From Modestobacter excelsi (lineage in GTDB: Bacteria > Actinomycetota > Actinomycetes > Mycobacteriales > Geodermatophilaceae), in contig NZ_SJEX01000009.1 of the NCBI RefSeq assembly GCF_005930495.1, positions 36,355-100,354 of the forward strand: 64,000 nt of DNA, written 5' to 3'. Made by a program: the position numbers and the translations under genes. Numbering within the stretch: position 1 is the first letter of the stretch; each line of letters starts with the position of its first letter. This document shows positions 8,491-16,838 of the stretch, one piece after another. A model generated the notes under the pieces. It did no database searches, had not been told where the DNA came from, and was given only the letters and a program-made list of their open reading frames with translations.

Positions 8491-8748
8491 TCAGCTGCGG
8501 GTGCGGTTCCGCGCGCCGTAGCGCTGGTTGAACTTCTCGACCCGTCCGGCGGTGTCCAGCACGCGCTGGTTGCCGGTCCAGAACGGGTGGGAGGAGGCGC
8601 TGATCTCGACCGGGACCACCGGCAGGGTCTCGCCGTCGAGCTCGATCGTCCGGCTCGTCGCGACCGTCGAGCGGGTCCGGAACGTCTCACCCGTCGAGGT
8701 GTCCTGGAAGACGACGGTGCGGTACTCGGGGTGGATGCCGTTGCGCAT
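8491..8748 (-). CDS. rpmE2: 50S ribosomal protein L31 type B (zinc-independent form)
   Basis: A ribosomal large-subunit protein. The 85 residues begin [20 protein letters not shown] and end in the basic tail [19 protein letters not shown] is the conserved central motif. There is no CxxC pair, so this is the zinc-free paralogue that replaces the zinc-binding L31 under zinc limitation in many bacteria. I looked for a Zur palindrome upstream and did not see the AT-rich mycobacterial consensus, but an unassigned 8-bp inverted repeat lies at 8803-8829. Confidence 0.95.
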   Translation of the reverse strand: MRNGIHPEYRTVVFQDTSTGETFRTRSTVATSRTIELDGETLPVVPVEISASSHPFWTGNQRVLDTAGRVEKFNQRYGARNRTRS

Positions 8749-8802
8749 GGCTGGTCCTCTCGGTCTGCGCGGGACGTCCGCCCCCTGTGGGGCGGGCTGA
8801 TC

Positions 8803-8829
8803 GCGTCGGTACGGACAACAAACCGACGC
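8803..8829. promoter_or_regulatory. Inverted repeat in the rpmE2/siderophore-binding-protein divergent region
   Basis: GCGTCGGT (8803-8810) and ACCGACGC (8822-8829) are perfect complements separated by 11 AT-richer bases. The site lies 55 bases upstream of rpmE2 and about 63 bases from the iron box, so it is better placed to control rpmE2. The regulator is unknown. Confidence 0.45.
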
Positions 8830-8891
8830 TGCGGTTGTTCCCGGTCAGGGCCTGGGGGACGCCCGGTGACCTCGCCGTGACCTCCGGCTGA

Positions 8892-8910
8892 TTAGGTGAG
8901 GCTCACCTGA
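8892..8910. promoter_or_regulatory. IdeR/DtxR iron box
   Basis: TTAGGTGAGGCTCACCTGA matches the IdeR/DtxR operator consensus (TTAGGTTAGGCTAACCTAA) at 16 of 19 positions and contains a perfect AGGTGAG-g-CTCACCT palindrome. It lies 34 bases before the start of the siderophore-binding lipoprotein, so iron-bound IdeR is expected to repress that gene. Confidence 0.88.
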
Positions 8911-8944
8911 CCGACGTGTGCGCCTGTCCGACCTGGAGCCCCCC

Positions 8945-9943
8945 ATGCCCTCCCGCCTCGCCCTCCGCGGCGCCGCCCTGCTGGCCGTTGCCCTCGCCGT
9001 CACCAGCTGCAGTTCCGACTCCGGGGACGACGGCTCGGCCGCGGGCTGCAGCGCCGGCGGCAGCTCCTCCGGCGCCTTCCCGGTCACCGTGGGCACCGCC
9101 TTCGGCGACGTCACCGTCGACGAAGCACCCAGCCGGGTCGTCGCCCTCGGCTGGGGCGACGCCGAGACCGCGCTCGCGCTCGGCGTGCAGCCGGTCGGCG
9201 CCAGCGACTGGCTGGCCTTCGGCGGGGAGGGCGTCGGCCCGTGGGCCGCCGGTGGGTACGACGAGACGCCGGAGATCATCGACACCCTCGAGCCGAGCTA
9301 CGAGGCGATCGCGGCGCTGCGGCCGGACCTCATCCTGGACACCAAGTCCCCGGCCACCCAGGACCGCTACGACAAGCTCAGCGCGATCGCCCCGACCGTC
9401 GGCCAGCCCGAGGGCGCGGATCCCTACCTGACCTCCTCGGCCGACCAGCTGGAGATGATCGGCGCGGCGCTCGGCAAGAGCGACGAGGCGACCGCGCTGC
9501 AACAGCAGGTCGACCAGGCCTTCACCGACGCGGCCGCAGCCCACCCGGAGTTCACCGGCACCTCGGTGGCCGTGGCCGCCTACAGCTCCGAGGGCTTCGG
9601 CGCCTACGTGGAGGGTGACGCCCGGGTCGACTTCATGGAGCAGCTCGGCTTCACGCTCAAGCCGGAGATCCAGGCGCTGGCCACCGACAGCTTCTTCGTC
9701 CCGGTCAGCGAGGAGCAGTTGCCCCTGCTGGACGCCGGGCTGACCGTGGCGTTCCCGATCTTCGTCGACGCCGGCCAGATCACCGCCAACCCGCTGTGGC
9801 AGGCCATCCCGTCGGTGCAGGCCGGGCACGCGGTCGTCCTGGCCGACGAGACGCTGACCAACGCCTTCTCGATCGGCACGCCCCAGGGCATCCGGTACGC
9901 GCTGGACAACGCCGTCCCGCTGTTCGCCGACGCGCTCGGCTGA
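8945..9943 (+). CDS. Iron-siderophore ABC transporter substrate-binding lipoprotein
   Basis: Binds ferric siderophore outside the membrane and delivers it to an ABC importer. The 332-residue protein has a lipoprotein signal peptide with lipobox VTSC ending near residue 22, then the FecB/FepB fold: GTAFGDVTVDEAPSRVVALG, WAAGGYDETPEIIDTLEPSY, ALRPDLILDTKS and a C-terminal half ending in the DNAVPLFADAL helix. The ATG at 8945 is preferred over GTG 8918 because GGAG lies 7 bases upstream and the signal peptide starts there. No permease or ATPase gene is adjacent, so it must use components encoded elsewhere. An IdeR box lies just upstream. Confidence 0.93.
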   Translation: MPSRLALRGAALLAVALAVTSCSSDSGDDGSAAGCSAGGSSSGAFPVTVGTAFGDVTVDEAPSRVVALGWGDAETALALGVQPVGASDWLAFGGEGVGPWAAGGYDETPEIIDTLEPSYEAIAALRPDLILDTKSPATQDRYDKLSAIAPTVGQPEGADPYLTSSADQLEMIGAALGKSDEATALQQQVDQAFTDAAAAHPEFTGTSVAVAAYSSEGFGAYVEGDARVDFMEQLGFTLKPEIQALATDSFFVPVSEEQLPLLDAGLTVAFPIFVDAGQITANPLWQAIPSVQAGHAVVLADETLTNAFSIGTPQGIRYALDNAVPLFADALG

Positions 9944-9959
9944 CCTCCGGCCCCAGCGT

Positions 9960-9998
9960 CACCGGGTGGCTCCGGCTCAGCTCCGGAGCCGCCCGGTG
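9960..9998. terminator. Bidirectional hairpin between siderophore-binding gene and mftE
   Basis: CACCGGG (9960-9966)/CCCGGTG (9992-9998) and GGCTCCGG (9968-9975)/CCGGAGCC (9983-9990) form a two-part stem with a 7-base loop. The stop codon of mftE lies inside the loop, so the hairpin overlaps the end of that gene while lying just past the stop of the binding protein. Confidence 0.65.
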
Positions 9999-10720
9999 CC
10001 GTCCACCGCCCAGCGCGCCACGGCGGCGAGCATGCGGTCCCCGAGCGCCGTCAGCAGCTCCGCCCCCTCGGCCGCCGAGGCGCCGGCCGGGTCCCCGAGG
10101 ACGCCGTCCGGGCTCACCGCCCGCACCCCCTCGGCCCGCAGCCGGGGCAGCAGCTCGCTGATCGGCGCCGTCTCCCCCGCCGCAGCCAGCGCCTCGCGCA
10201 CCGCTCCCGGTTCCACGTGCAACATCAGTGACGTCTCGGTCCGCCCCGCGTGGGCATCCCCGCCGGGCACGCCGCAGGGGAACCAGGCGACGTCCCGGCC
10301 CTCGGCCCGGAGCAGCGGCACCGCCGTCCGCAGTGCGTCCAGGTTGCCGCCGTGGCCGTTGACCACCAGCAGCCGGCCGGCCCAGCGCCCCGCCGAGCGG
10401 CCGTACTCCACCAGCAGGGCGCTCAGCGCCTCCGTGCCGATCGAGATCGTGCCCGGGAAGCCCTCGTGCTCCCCGCTGGCGCCGTAGGCGAGCGCCGGGG
10501 CGAGCAGCGCGCCGTCCAGCCGGGGGACGACGGCCTCGGCGACGGCCTGCGCCACGACCGTGTCGGTGGCCACCGGCAGGTGCCGGCCGTGCTGCTCCAC
10601 CGACCCCAGCGGGACGACGACCAGCGGCGCGCCGGTGGTCTCGGGCCAGGTGGCAGCGGTCAACCTCACGACCGCGACCCTGCCAGAGCCGGTGCGGGCC
10701 CTGGCCCAGGCGTCCCGCAT
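9977..10720 (-). CDS. mftE: Mycofactocin system creatininase-family peptidase MftE
   Basis: MftE hydrolyses the MftC-modified MftA to release the C-terminal Val-Tyr-derived dipeptide (AHDP), which MftD then oxidises. The 247-residue protein has the creatininase-fold metal motifs: LGSVEQHGRHLPVATDT (Glu, His, Asp), NGHGGN and HAGRTETS. The start is uncertain: ATG 10720 lacks a clear ribosome site, and a GTG about 50 bases further in has GGCAGGG in front of it; the extra N-terminal residues (MRDAWARARTG) are not conserved-looking. It is divergent from mftD, sharing 169 bases of intergenic DNA, rather than in one operon as in mycobacteria. A parS-like 14-mer occurs within the codons at 10210-10223. 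Confidence 0.88.
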   Translation of the reverse strand: MRDAWARARTGSGRVAVVRLTAATWPETTGAPLVVVPLGSVEQHGRHLPVATDTVVAQAVAEAVVPRLDGALLAPALAYGASGEHEGFPGTISIGTEALSALLVEYGRSAGRWAGRLLVVNGHGGNLDALRTAVPLLRAEGRDVAWFPCGVPGGDAHAGRTETSLMLHVEPGAVREALAAAGETAPISELLPRLRAEGVRAVSPDGVLGDPAGASAAEGAELLTALGDRMLAAVARWAVDGTGRLRS

Positions 10721-10889
10721 CGGCGGAGGATCGTGGTCCGTCCCCCGTCGCGATAGCGTGGCACCCCGTGCCAGCGTCGGCCGCCGCGGCTGCCCTGCGC
10801 TGTCACCCGGCCCGCGCGACCATGGGGCCCCCGCTGGGCGGCGACCCGTCACCCGGCGCGATCACGTACCAGGACGGCAGGAGCAGTCG

Positions 10890-12110
10890 ATGGCCAACCC
10901 GTGGTTCGAGTCAGTGGCGGAAGCGCAGCGTCGGGCGAAGAAGCGCCTGCCCAAGGGCGTCTACGGCGCGCTGGTGGCCGGCTCCGAGCGCGGCGTCACC
11001 GTCGACGACAACACCGCCGCCTTCGCCGAGCTCGGCTTCGCCCCGCACACCGCCGGGCTGGCCAACGACAAGCAGATGGCCACCCGCGTCATGGGCCAGG
11101 ACGTCTCGATGCCCGTGCTGATCAGCCCCACCGGCGTGCAGGCGGTGCACCCCGACGGCGAGGTCGCCGTCGCCCGCGCCGCCGCCGCCCGCGGCACCGC
11201 GATGGGGCTGTCGTCCATGGCGAGCAAGCCGATGGAGGAGGTCATCGAGGCCAACCCGAAGACCTTCTTCCAGCTCTACTGGGTCGGTGACCGCGACGTG
11301 ATGGCCGCCAAGGTCGAGCGGGCCCGCAAGGCCGGGGCGGCCGGCCTCATCGCCACCCTGGACTGGTCGTTCGCCTACGGCCGCGACTGGGGCAGCCCGT
11401 TCATCCCGGAGAAGGTCAACCTCGAGGCGGTGCGCCGGTACGCCCCGCAGGTGGCCCTCAAGCCGCGGTGGCTGTGGACCTTCGCCAGGACCGGCAAGCT
11501 GCCGGACCTGACCGTGCCGAACATGGTGGGCGTCCCCGGCGAGCCGGCGCCGACCTTCTTCGGTGCCTACGGCCAGTGGATGCAGTCGCCGATGCCGAGC
11601 TGGGAGGACGTCGCCTGGCTGCGCGAGCTGTGGCCCGACGCCCCGTTCATGCTCAAGGGCGTCATGCGGGTCGACGACGCCCGGCGCGCCGTCGACGCCG
11701 GGGTCACCGCGATCTCGGTGTCCAACCACGGCGGCAACAACCTCGACGGCACGCCGGCCTCCATCCGGGCGCTGCCGGCCGTGGCCGAGGCCGTCGGCGA
11801 CCAGGTCGAGGTGCTGCTGGACGGCGGCATCCGCCGCGGCAGCGACGTCGCCAAGGCCCTCGCCCTGGGCGCGAAGGCGGTCATGATCGGCCGCGCCTAC
11901 CTCTGGGGCCTCGCGGCCAACGGCCAGGCCGGGGTGGAAAACGTCCTGGACCTGCTGCGCGACGGCCTCGGCTCCGCGCTGATCGGCCTCGGCCACACCT
12001 CGGTCGACCAGCTCAACCCGGGCGACCTGGTCATCCCGCCGGGCTTCGAGCGGCACCTGGGCACCGACGGCGCCGACGCCCCGCTCACCCCGCAGGCCTC
12101 CGGCAAGTAG
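10890..12110 (+). CDS. mftD: Mycofactocin oxidase MftD (FMN-dependent alpha-hydroxy-acid dehydrogenase family)
   Basis: MftD oxidatively deaminates the dipeptide released by MftE to give pre-mycofactocin, the redox-active alpha-keto amide. The 406 residues form an FMN-binding TIM barrel: PVLISPTGVQAVHPDGEVAV, LDWSFAYGRDWG, the catalytic His in VSNHGGNNLDG near residue 279, LLDGGIRRGSDVAKALALGA and MIGRAYLWGLA. The N-terminus MANPWFESVAEAQRRAKKRL is specific to MftD rather than lactate or glycolate oxidases. The ATG at 10890 has AGGAG 6 bases upstream. A strong hairpin at 12116-12166 separates it from the convergent VWA gene. Confidence 0.95.
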   Translation: MANPWFESVAEAQRRAKKRLPKGVYGALVAGSERGVTVDDNTAAFAELGFAPHTAGLANDKQMATRVMGQDVSMPVLISPTGVQAVHPDGEVAVARAAAARGTAMGLSSMASKPMEEVIEANPKTFFQLYWVGDRDVMAAKVERARKAGAAGLIATLDWSFAYGRDWGSPFIPEKVNLEAVRRYAPQVALKPRWLWTFARTGKLPDLTVPNMVGVPGEPAPTFFGAYGQWMQSPMPSWEDVAWLRELWPDAPFMLKGVMRVDDARRAVDAGVTAISVSNHGGNNLDGTPASIRALPAVAEAVGDQVEVLLDGGIRRGSDVAKALALGAKAVMIGRAYLWGLAANGQAGVENVLDLLRDGLGSALIGLGHTSVDQLNPGDLVIPPGFERHLGTDGADAPLTPQASGK

Positions 12111-12115
12111 ACGGA

Positions 12116-12166
12116 CCCCGCTGCCCCCCACGCCTCGCGAGCTCGGCGCGGGCCCCTGCAGCGGGG
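12116..12166. terminator. Bidirectional terminator-like hairpin between mftD and the VWA gene
   Basis: CCCCGCTGC (12116-12124) pairs perfectly with GCAGCGGGG (12158-12166). The same stem sequence recurs at 54231-54281. It lies between two convergent stop codons. Confidence 0.65.
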
Positions 12167-12169
12167 CCG

Positions 12170-13102
12170 TCAGTCGGCGAAGACGGCGGTGAGGGCGGCG
12201 GCGACGTCGCGGTGGTCGCGCACCAGGCGGAGCCGCCCCCGGCCGGCCCGGGCCAGGTCGCGGCCCAGCTCGACGTCGTCCTCCCCCGAGGTGTCCAGCA
12301 GCACGTCGAGCCGGGGCAGCTGCGCCGCCGTGAGCCGCGGGTCCGGCCCGGCGTTGTGCACGCAGTCGGACAGCAGCAGCACCCGGGCGTCCCGCGGCGG
12401 CACCCCGGCCAGCTGCCGGGCCGCCGTCTCCAGCGCGAAGGTCACGTTGGTCAGCCCCTGCGTCGGCACCCGCAGCAGCAGGTCGAGCACGGCCAGCGGG
12501 GCCACCTGCTCCCCCATCCGCACCAGCACCGCCGCGTCGGACCAGAAGGCGACGACGGCGAGGGAGTCGCGGGCCAGCTCGCCGGCCAGCGCGCCCACCG
12601 TGGCCGCCGCCGTCCGGACCCGCTCGCCCTTCATCGACCCCGACACGTCGACCACCAGGACGACCGACCGGCGCTGCCGGACCCGCTCGCGGACGAGGAT
12701 CTCCGCCTCCTCCGGGTAGGGGTTGCCGGCCAGCGCCTCGAGCGTGCGTTCCAGGTCCAGCTCGTCCGATCCCCCGGCCCACGGCAGGGTGGCCAGCTCG
12801 CCGACCCCACGCCGCGAACGACGGTCCCGCGGTGGCCGCGGCACCGCCAGCCGACGGGCGATCTGCCGGGCTCGGGCCCGGGTGAGCTGGTCGACCGAGC
12901 TCTCGGTCTCCAGGTCGGCCAGCGCGATCAGGTCGGCCGGCTCGTCCGTCGTCCCCGACGCCGTGCCGCCCGGCCGGGACGGACCGGTCCGGTCCCGCCG
13001 CCGGTCACCCGAGGACAGCGCCAGGCCGCTCCCGCCGCGCGCAGGCTCGTAGAGGGAGGGCTGCTCGGTCAGCTGCTTGGGCCTCCGCCGGAGGGGGCGC
13101 AT
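12170..13102 (-). CDS. VWA-domain protein, partner of the mycofactocin-operon AAA+ ATPase
   Basis: Last gene of the mftA operon. The 310-residue protein has a basic, disordered first 100 residues, an ELDLERTLEAL stretch near 114 and a von Willebrand factor A domain from about 146 with the metal-binding MIDAS motif DVSGS at 152-156, a conserved Thr in TNVTFAL and Asp in LLLSDCVHN. MoxR AAA+/VWA pairs act as insertases or activators of cofactor enzymes (CoxD/CoxE, CbbQ/CbbO, NorQ/NorD). It lies 60 bases after its AAA+ partner. A paralogous pair follows the NDMA-dependent alcohol dehydrogenase at 28335. Its target here is unknown; a mycofactocin dehydrogenase is my inference. Confidence 0.85.
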   Translation of the reverse strand: MRPLRRRPKQLTEQPSLYEPARGGSGLALSSGDRRRDRTGPSRPGGTASGTTDEPADLIALADLETESSVDQLTRARARQIARRLAVPRPPRDRRSRRGVGELATLPWAGGSDELDLERTLEALAGNPYPEEAEILVRERVRQRRSVVLVVDVSGSMKGERVRTAAATVGALAGELARDSLAVVAFWSDAAVLVRMGEQVAPLAVLDLLLRVPTQGLTNVTFALETAARQLAGVPPRDARVLLLSDCVHNAGPDPRLTAAQLPRLDVLLDTSGEDDVELGRDLARAGRGRLRLVRDHRDVAAALTAVFAD

Positions 13103-13162
13103 CCCCCGGGGAGTCCCGGTGCGGTCGCGCCGGGTGACCGGGGAGTCGGCCTCGACGGCTCT

Positions 13163-14224
13163 TCAACCGGGTTCGGCGGCCGCCGGGTGGAGCAGGAAGT
13201 GGTCCTCCCAGATCTCCCGGAGCACCGCCTCAGGGCTGCTCTCCAGCGTCTCGTCGAGGAAGATCCGCCCGGACAGCGCCAGCAGGAGGGCGTCCAGGAC
13301 GACGTCGGTGTACTCCTCCGGCAGCCCGCGCGGCGGGGCGGTCGACGGCTCGTCGGGCAGCGGCACGCCGCGCATGGCGGCCAGCTGGGCGGCGACGAGG
13401 GCGGTGTCGATCGCGCCGCGCACGCTGCTGCCCTGCCGGACGTCGTCGCGCTCGCGCGTCGCCCGGGTGAGCGCCACGGCGTCGGCCACCAGCCGCGGGG
13501 ACTCCACCCCGGTGCGCCGGCCGACGATGCCGCGCTCGGCCTCGGCGTCCTGGTAGCCGATCGCCAGCCGGCACAGCCGGTCGTGCACCGAGGTCGACAG
13601 CCGTGTGGTGCCCACGTTGTCGTAGGGGTTCATCGACGCGATGACCCGGAAGCTGGCCAGCGCCTCGACCACGCCGACCCGGGGGATGGTGATCCGGCGT
13701 TCGGCCATGGCGGTGAGCAGCGTGTTCAGGGTGTCCTCGGGCGCCCGGTTGAACTCCTCGACGTAGAGGAACCCGCCGGCCCGCATGGCCTCGACCAGCG
13801 GGCCGGGCACGAAGTTGTCCGGGGAGTAGTCCTCGCGCAGCACCCGGGCCGGGTCGTGGTGCCCGACCAGCCGGGTGGGCGTGAGGTCGGCGTTGCCCTC
13901 GACGAAGACCAGCGGGATGCCCCACTCCGCGGTGATCGAGCGCAGCAGCGTGGACTTGGAGGTGCCCGGCGGCCCCTCGAGCAGGACGTCGCGGCCGGCG
14001 GCGACCGCGGCCAGGAGCAGGTCGAGCTCGCGGGCCCGCCCCACCAGGTGCCGGGCGACCCGTCCGCGCACGGCCCGCACCGAGGCGCCGTCGTCGCCGG
14101 TGACCCGGCTGCCGGTGACCAGCGGGTCGTCGCCGGTGGAGTGGGAGATGTGCTCGGTCAGGAGGTCCTCCTCGGGCGGCCGGTACCGGGAGCCGGGGCC
14201 CCCGGTACCGGACGCGTCGCTCAC
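13163..14224 (-). CDS. MoxR-type AAA+ ATPase coupled to mycofactocin SDR genes
   Basis: A 353-residue AAA+ chaperone. Walker A is GPPGTSKST (about 84-92), unusual in having Ser where most have Gly before the Lys; Walker B is FLYVEEFNR (151-159), sensor 1 Asn is in IASMNPYDNVG, and an arginine finger candidate is in VHDRLCRL. The sequence VEGNADLTPTRLVGHHDPAR after Walker A marks the same subfamily as the second ATPase at 29603 and is absent from the CoxD-like ATPase at 37696. The GTG at 14224 overlaps the stop of the SDR gene (GTGA), so it is translationally coupled to a mycofactocin dehydrogenase. Together with the VWA protein it probably remodels or loads a partner enzyme; this role is inferred from MoxR relatives. 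Confidence 0.88.
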   Translation of the reverse strand: MSDASGTGGPGSRYRPPEEDLLTEHISHSTGDDPLVTGSRVTGDDGASVRAVRGRVARHLVGRARELDLLLAAVAAGRDVLLEGPPGTSKSTLLRSITAEWGIPLVFVEGNADLTPTRLVGHHDPARVLREDYSPDNFVPGPLVEAMRAGGFLYVEEFNRAPEDTLNTLLTAMAERRITIPRVGVVEALASFRVIASMNPYDNVGTTRLSTSVHDRLCRLAIGYQDAEAERGIVGRRTGVESPRLVADAVALTRATRERDDVRQGSSVRGAIDTALVAAQLAAMRGVPLPDEPSTAPPRGLPEEYTDVVLDALLLALSGRIFLDETLESSPEAVLREIWEDHFLLHPAAAEPG

Positions 14225-15054
14225 TTGCCGGTGGACCCGGCGTCGATGGGCAGGGTGACGCCGGTGATGTAGCGCGCCTCGTCGGAGACGAGGAACAGGA
14301 TGGCGTTGGAGATGTCGACCGGCTCCACCCAGGGGACGGGCAGCGCGTTGATCGACTGGAACACCGGGGCGGCGGACTCCTGGGACGGGTTGGGGTTGTC
14401 CGGCTGGAAGAGCCCCCAGGTCTTCTCGTTCTGGATCATCACGGTGTTGACGCTGGTGGGGTGCACCGAGTTGACCCGGATCGAGTGGGGGGCCAGCTCG
14501 TTGGCCAGTGTCCGCATGATGCCCACGACACCGTGCTTGGCCGCTGTGTAGTGGATGGTGTTCGGGACCCCCTTGAGCCCGGCGACCGAGCTGGTGAGCA
14601 CGATCGCCCCACCCCCGCCCTCGATCAGGTGCGGCAACGTGGCCTTGCAGGTGTTCCACACCCCGGTGAGGTTGATGTCGATCATCTCGCGCCAGGCGTC
14701 GTCGGTGAGCTCGAGCGCCGGCTGGATCTCGAACACCCCGGCGTTGCCCAGCACGATGTCCAGCCGGCCGAGCTGAGCCACCCCGTCGTCGACCGCGGCC
14801 TTCAGCGCCCCGGTGTCCCGGACGTCGGCCTTGGTGGCGACGATCCGCCGGTCCTGCGCCTCGACCTGGCGCACCGTCTCCGCCAGGTCGTCCTCGGTGG
14901 CCGGTGGGTACATCTGGATCGACTCGACCGGCCCGACGATGTCGACGGCGATGATGTCGGCGCCCTCCTGGGCCAGCCGGACGGCGTGGCTGCGGCCCTG
15001 GCTGCGGGCCGCCCCGGTGATGAACGCGACCTTGCCCTCTACTCGCCCTGGCAC
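14221..15054 (-). CDS. Mycofactocin-coupled SDR family oxidoreductase (1)
   Basis: A short-chain dehydrogenase that should oxidise an alcohol or aldehyde with tightly held NAD, regenerated through mycofactocin. The 277-residue protein begins VEGKVAFITGAARSQGRSHA, where the TGAARxQGRSHAVRLAQEGADII pattern is diagnostic for this subgroup; the active site shows VLTSSVAG and YTAAKHG, and there is the insert near residue 220 (NPNPSQESAAP) that distinguishes it from free-NAD SDRs. GTG 15054 has AGGAGGA 6 bases upstream, a better site than the longer open frame. Its stop overlaps the AAA+ start by 4 bases. Third of three tandem paralogues; the substrate is unknown. Confidence 0.92.
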   Translation of the reverse strand: MPGRVEGKVAFITGAARSQGRSHAVRLAQEGADIIAVDIVGPVESIQMYPPATEDDLAETVRQVEAQDRRIVATKADVRDTGALKAAVDDGVAQLGRLDIVLGNAGVFEIQPALELTDDAWREMIDINLTGVWNTCKATLPHLIEGGGGAIVLTSSVAGLKGVPNTIHYTAAKHGVVGIMRTLANELAPHSIRVNSVHPTSVNTVMIQNEKTWGLFQPDNPNPSQESAAPVFQSINALPVPWVEPVDISNAILFLVSDEARYITGVTLPIDAGSTGK

Positions 15055-15100
15055 GGGGTCCTCCTCCTGCAGTGGTGATCGGTGGGATCGAGCGGCACGC

Positions 15101-15940
15101 TCACTTGGTGATCCAGCCGGCGTCGACCTTGTGCAGCGCACCGGTGACGTAGCGGCCGGAGTCGGCGGCCAGGTACAGCACCGCCTCGCTGATGTCGTTC
15201 GGCTCGATCCACGGCACCTCGAGCAGGTTGAGCCCGGTGAAGGCCTCCCGGACGTCGTCCTCGCCCGGCTCCTCGAGGTCGGGGCGGAACAGCTTGAAGG
15301 TGTTCCCGTTCAGCACCAGCGGGGTGGCCACGTTCGTCGGGTGGATCGAGTTCACCCGGATGCGGTCGGGCGCGAGCTCGATCGCGAGGCTGCGCATCAG
15401 GCCGACCACGCCGTGCTTGGCCGCGGCGTACGCCGACACGTTCTGCATGCCGCGCAGCCCCAGCGCCGAGCTGATCAGCAGGATCGACCCCCCGTCGCCG
15501 TGCGCCCGGATGTGCGGGACCACGACCTTGGCCGTGAGGAAGACCCCGGTCAGGTTGGTCTCGATGACGTCTCGCCAGTCCTGGGCCGGCATGTCCGCCA
15601 CCTGGTTGGGCACGCCCCCGATCCCGGCGTTGGCGACGGCGCAGTCCAGCCGGCCGAGCTGGGCCACGCCGTCCGCCAGCCCGGAGGTGAGCGCCTCCTC
15701 GTCGGTGACGTCGGCCTGGAAGGTCACCATCCGCCGGTCGAGGGCCTCGACGGCAGCCACCGTCTCGGCCAGGTCGTCCGCCGACGCGACCGGCGCCTGA
15801 CCGCCCGGGATCGGCCCGCAGATGTCCATGCCGATGATGTCGGCGCCCTCCTGCGCGAGCCGCACGGCGTGGCTGCGCCCCATGCCGCGGGCCGCGCCGG
15901 TGACGAAGACGACCTTGCCCTCCATCCGGCCCGCCGTCAC
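15101..15940 (-). CDS. Mycofactocin-coupled SDR family oxidoreductase (2)
   Basis: Second of three tandem SDR paralogues. The 279-residue protein has GKVVFVTGAARGMGRSHAVR as its nucleotide-binding loop, LLISSALG with the catalytic Ser and SAYAAAKHG with the YxxxK pair; the terminal WITK replaces the usual IDAGS ending. It differs most from the other two in the cofactor loop and substrate loop (GNTFKLFRPDLEEPGEDD), suggesting a different substrate. GTG 15940 overlaps the stop of SDR 3 by 4 bases (GTGA); an ATG five codons later is the alternative. A 46-base gap separates it from SDR 1. Confidence 0.9.
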   Translation of the reverse strand: MTAGRMEGKVVFVTGAARGMGRSHAVRLAQEGADIIGMDICGPIPGGQAPVASADDLAETVAAVEALDRRMVTFQADVTDEEALTSGLADGVAQLGRLDCAVANAGIGGVPNQVADMPAQDWRDVIETNLTGVFLTAKVVVPHIRAHGDGGSILLISSALGLRGMQNVSAYAAAKHGVVGLMRSLAIELAPDRIRVNSIHPTNVATPLVLNGNTFKLFRPDLEEPGEDDVREAFTGLNLLEVPWIEPNDISEAVLYLAADSGRYVTGALHKVDAGWITK

Positions 15941-16774
15941 TTGATCACCGACCCGGCGTCGACGGGCAGCTGGACGCCGGTGACGTACCGGCCGTCGTCG
16001 CTGACCAGGAAGAGGATGGCGTTGCTGATGTCGACGGGTTCGACCCACTGGACAGGCAGCGCGTTCAGGCTCTGGAAGGCCTCCCCGACGTCGTCCCGGG
16101 TCACCTCCGAGGGCGCCTTGTCCGGCCGGAAGGTCCCGTACGTCTGCTCGTTGTGGATCATCATCGTGTCCACCGACGTCGGGTGCACCGAGTTCACCCG
16201 GATCATGTGCGGCGCCAGTTCCAACGCCAGCGTCTTCATGATGCCCACGACGCCGTGCTTGGCGGCCACGTAGTGCGTCAGGTTCGGCAGGCCCATGATC
16301 CCGGCGGTGGAGCTGGTGAGCACGATCGCGCCGCCGTTCCCGCCCGCCTTCAGGTGCGGGACGGCCGCGCGCACCGTCTTGAACACCCCGGTCAGGTTGA
16401 CGGCGATCATGTCGTCCCACATCTCGTCGGTCATCTCCTCGACCGGCGCGAAGCTGGCGATGCCGGCGTTGGCCAGCACGATGTCCAGCCGGCCCAGCTC
16501 GGCGACCCCGTCGTCGACCGCACGCCGGAGCGCGGCGGTGTCCCGGACGTCGGCCTTGCCGGCGACGATCCGCCGGTCCAGGGGCCTCGACCAGCCGGAC
16601 GGTCTCGTCCAGGTCCTCCTCCGTGGCCAGCGGGTACCCCACCGACCCGACCTGCTCCAGCAGGTCGACGGCGATGATGTCGGCGCCCTCCTGCGCCAGC
16701 CGGACGGCGTGGCTGCGGCCCTGACCGCGTGCCGCGCCGGTGATGAAGGCGACCTTGCCCTCGAGCTTGCCCAT
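15937..16774 (-). pseudogene. Mycofactocin-coupled SDR family oxidoreductase (3), frameshifted
   Basis: The N-terminal third (from ATG 16774, KVAFITGAARGQGRSHAVR to LDETVRLVEA) and the remaining two thirds (LDRRIVAGKADVRD to DAGSVIK) are in different frames. Comparison with the other two SDRs (RQVEAQDRRIVATK, AAVEALDRRMVTF) places one extra C in the run at 16581-16584. Removing one base gives a normal 278-residue protein with TSSTAG and YVAAKHG active-site motifs. So it is either a very recent pseudogene or a homopolymer sequencing error; everything else, including the GTGA overlap with SDR 2, is intact. The ATG has AGGAAGAG 8 bases upstream. Confidence 0.88.
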
Positions 16775-16838
16775 GACGTGCGCTCTTCCTGTGGTCCCCC
16801 GCTGTGGACGTGCCTGGACACGGTCCGACCACCCGGGG

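Noticed and set aside
8749..8891. Zur box upstream of the zinc-independent L31 gene
   Set aside because: No match to the AT-rich mycobacterial Zur palindrome; only an unrelated inverted repeat is present.
11468..14272. Very long open frame (over 900 codons) on the plus strand opposite mftD/VWA/AAA+
   Set aside because: GC-rich shadow of real genes: composition is Arg/Pro/Gly/Gln-rich, no domain, no ribosome site. The same applies to the long frames at 24756-28010 and 39119-42184.
16581..16584. Programmed frameshift in SDR 3
   Set aside because: No slippery heptamer or downstream structure was evident and sister genes need no frameshift; an indel is simpler.
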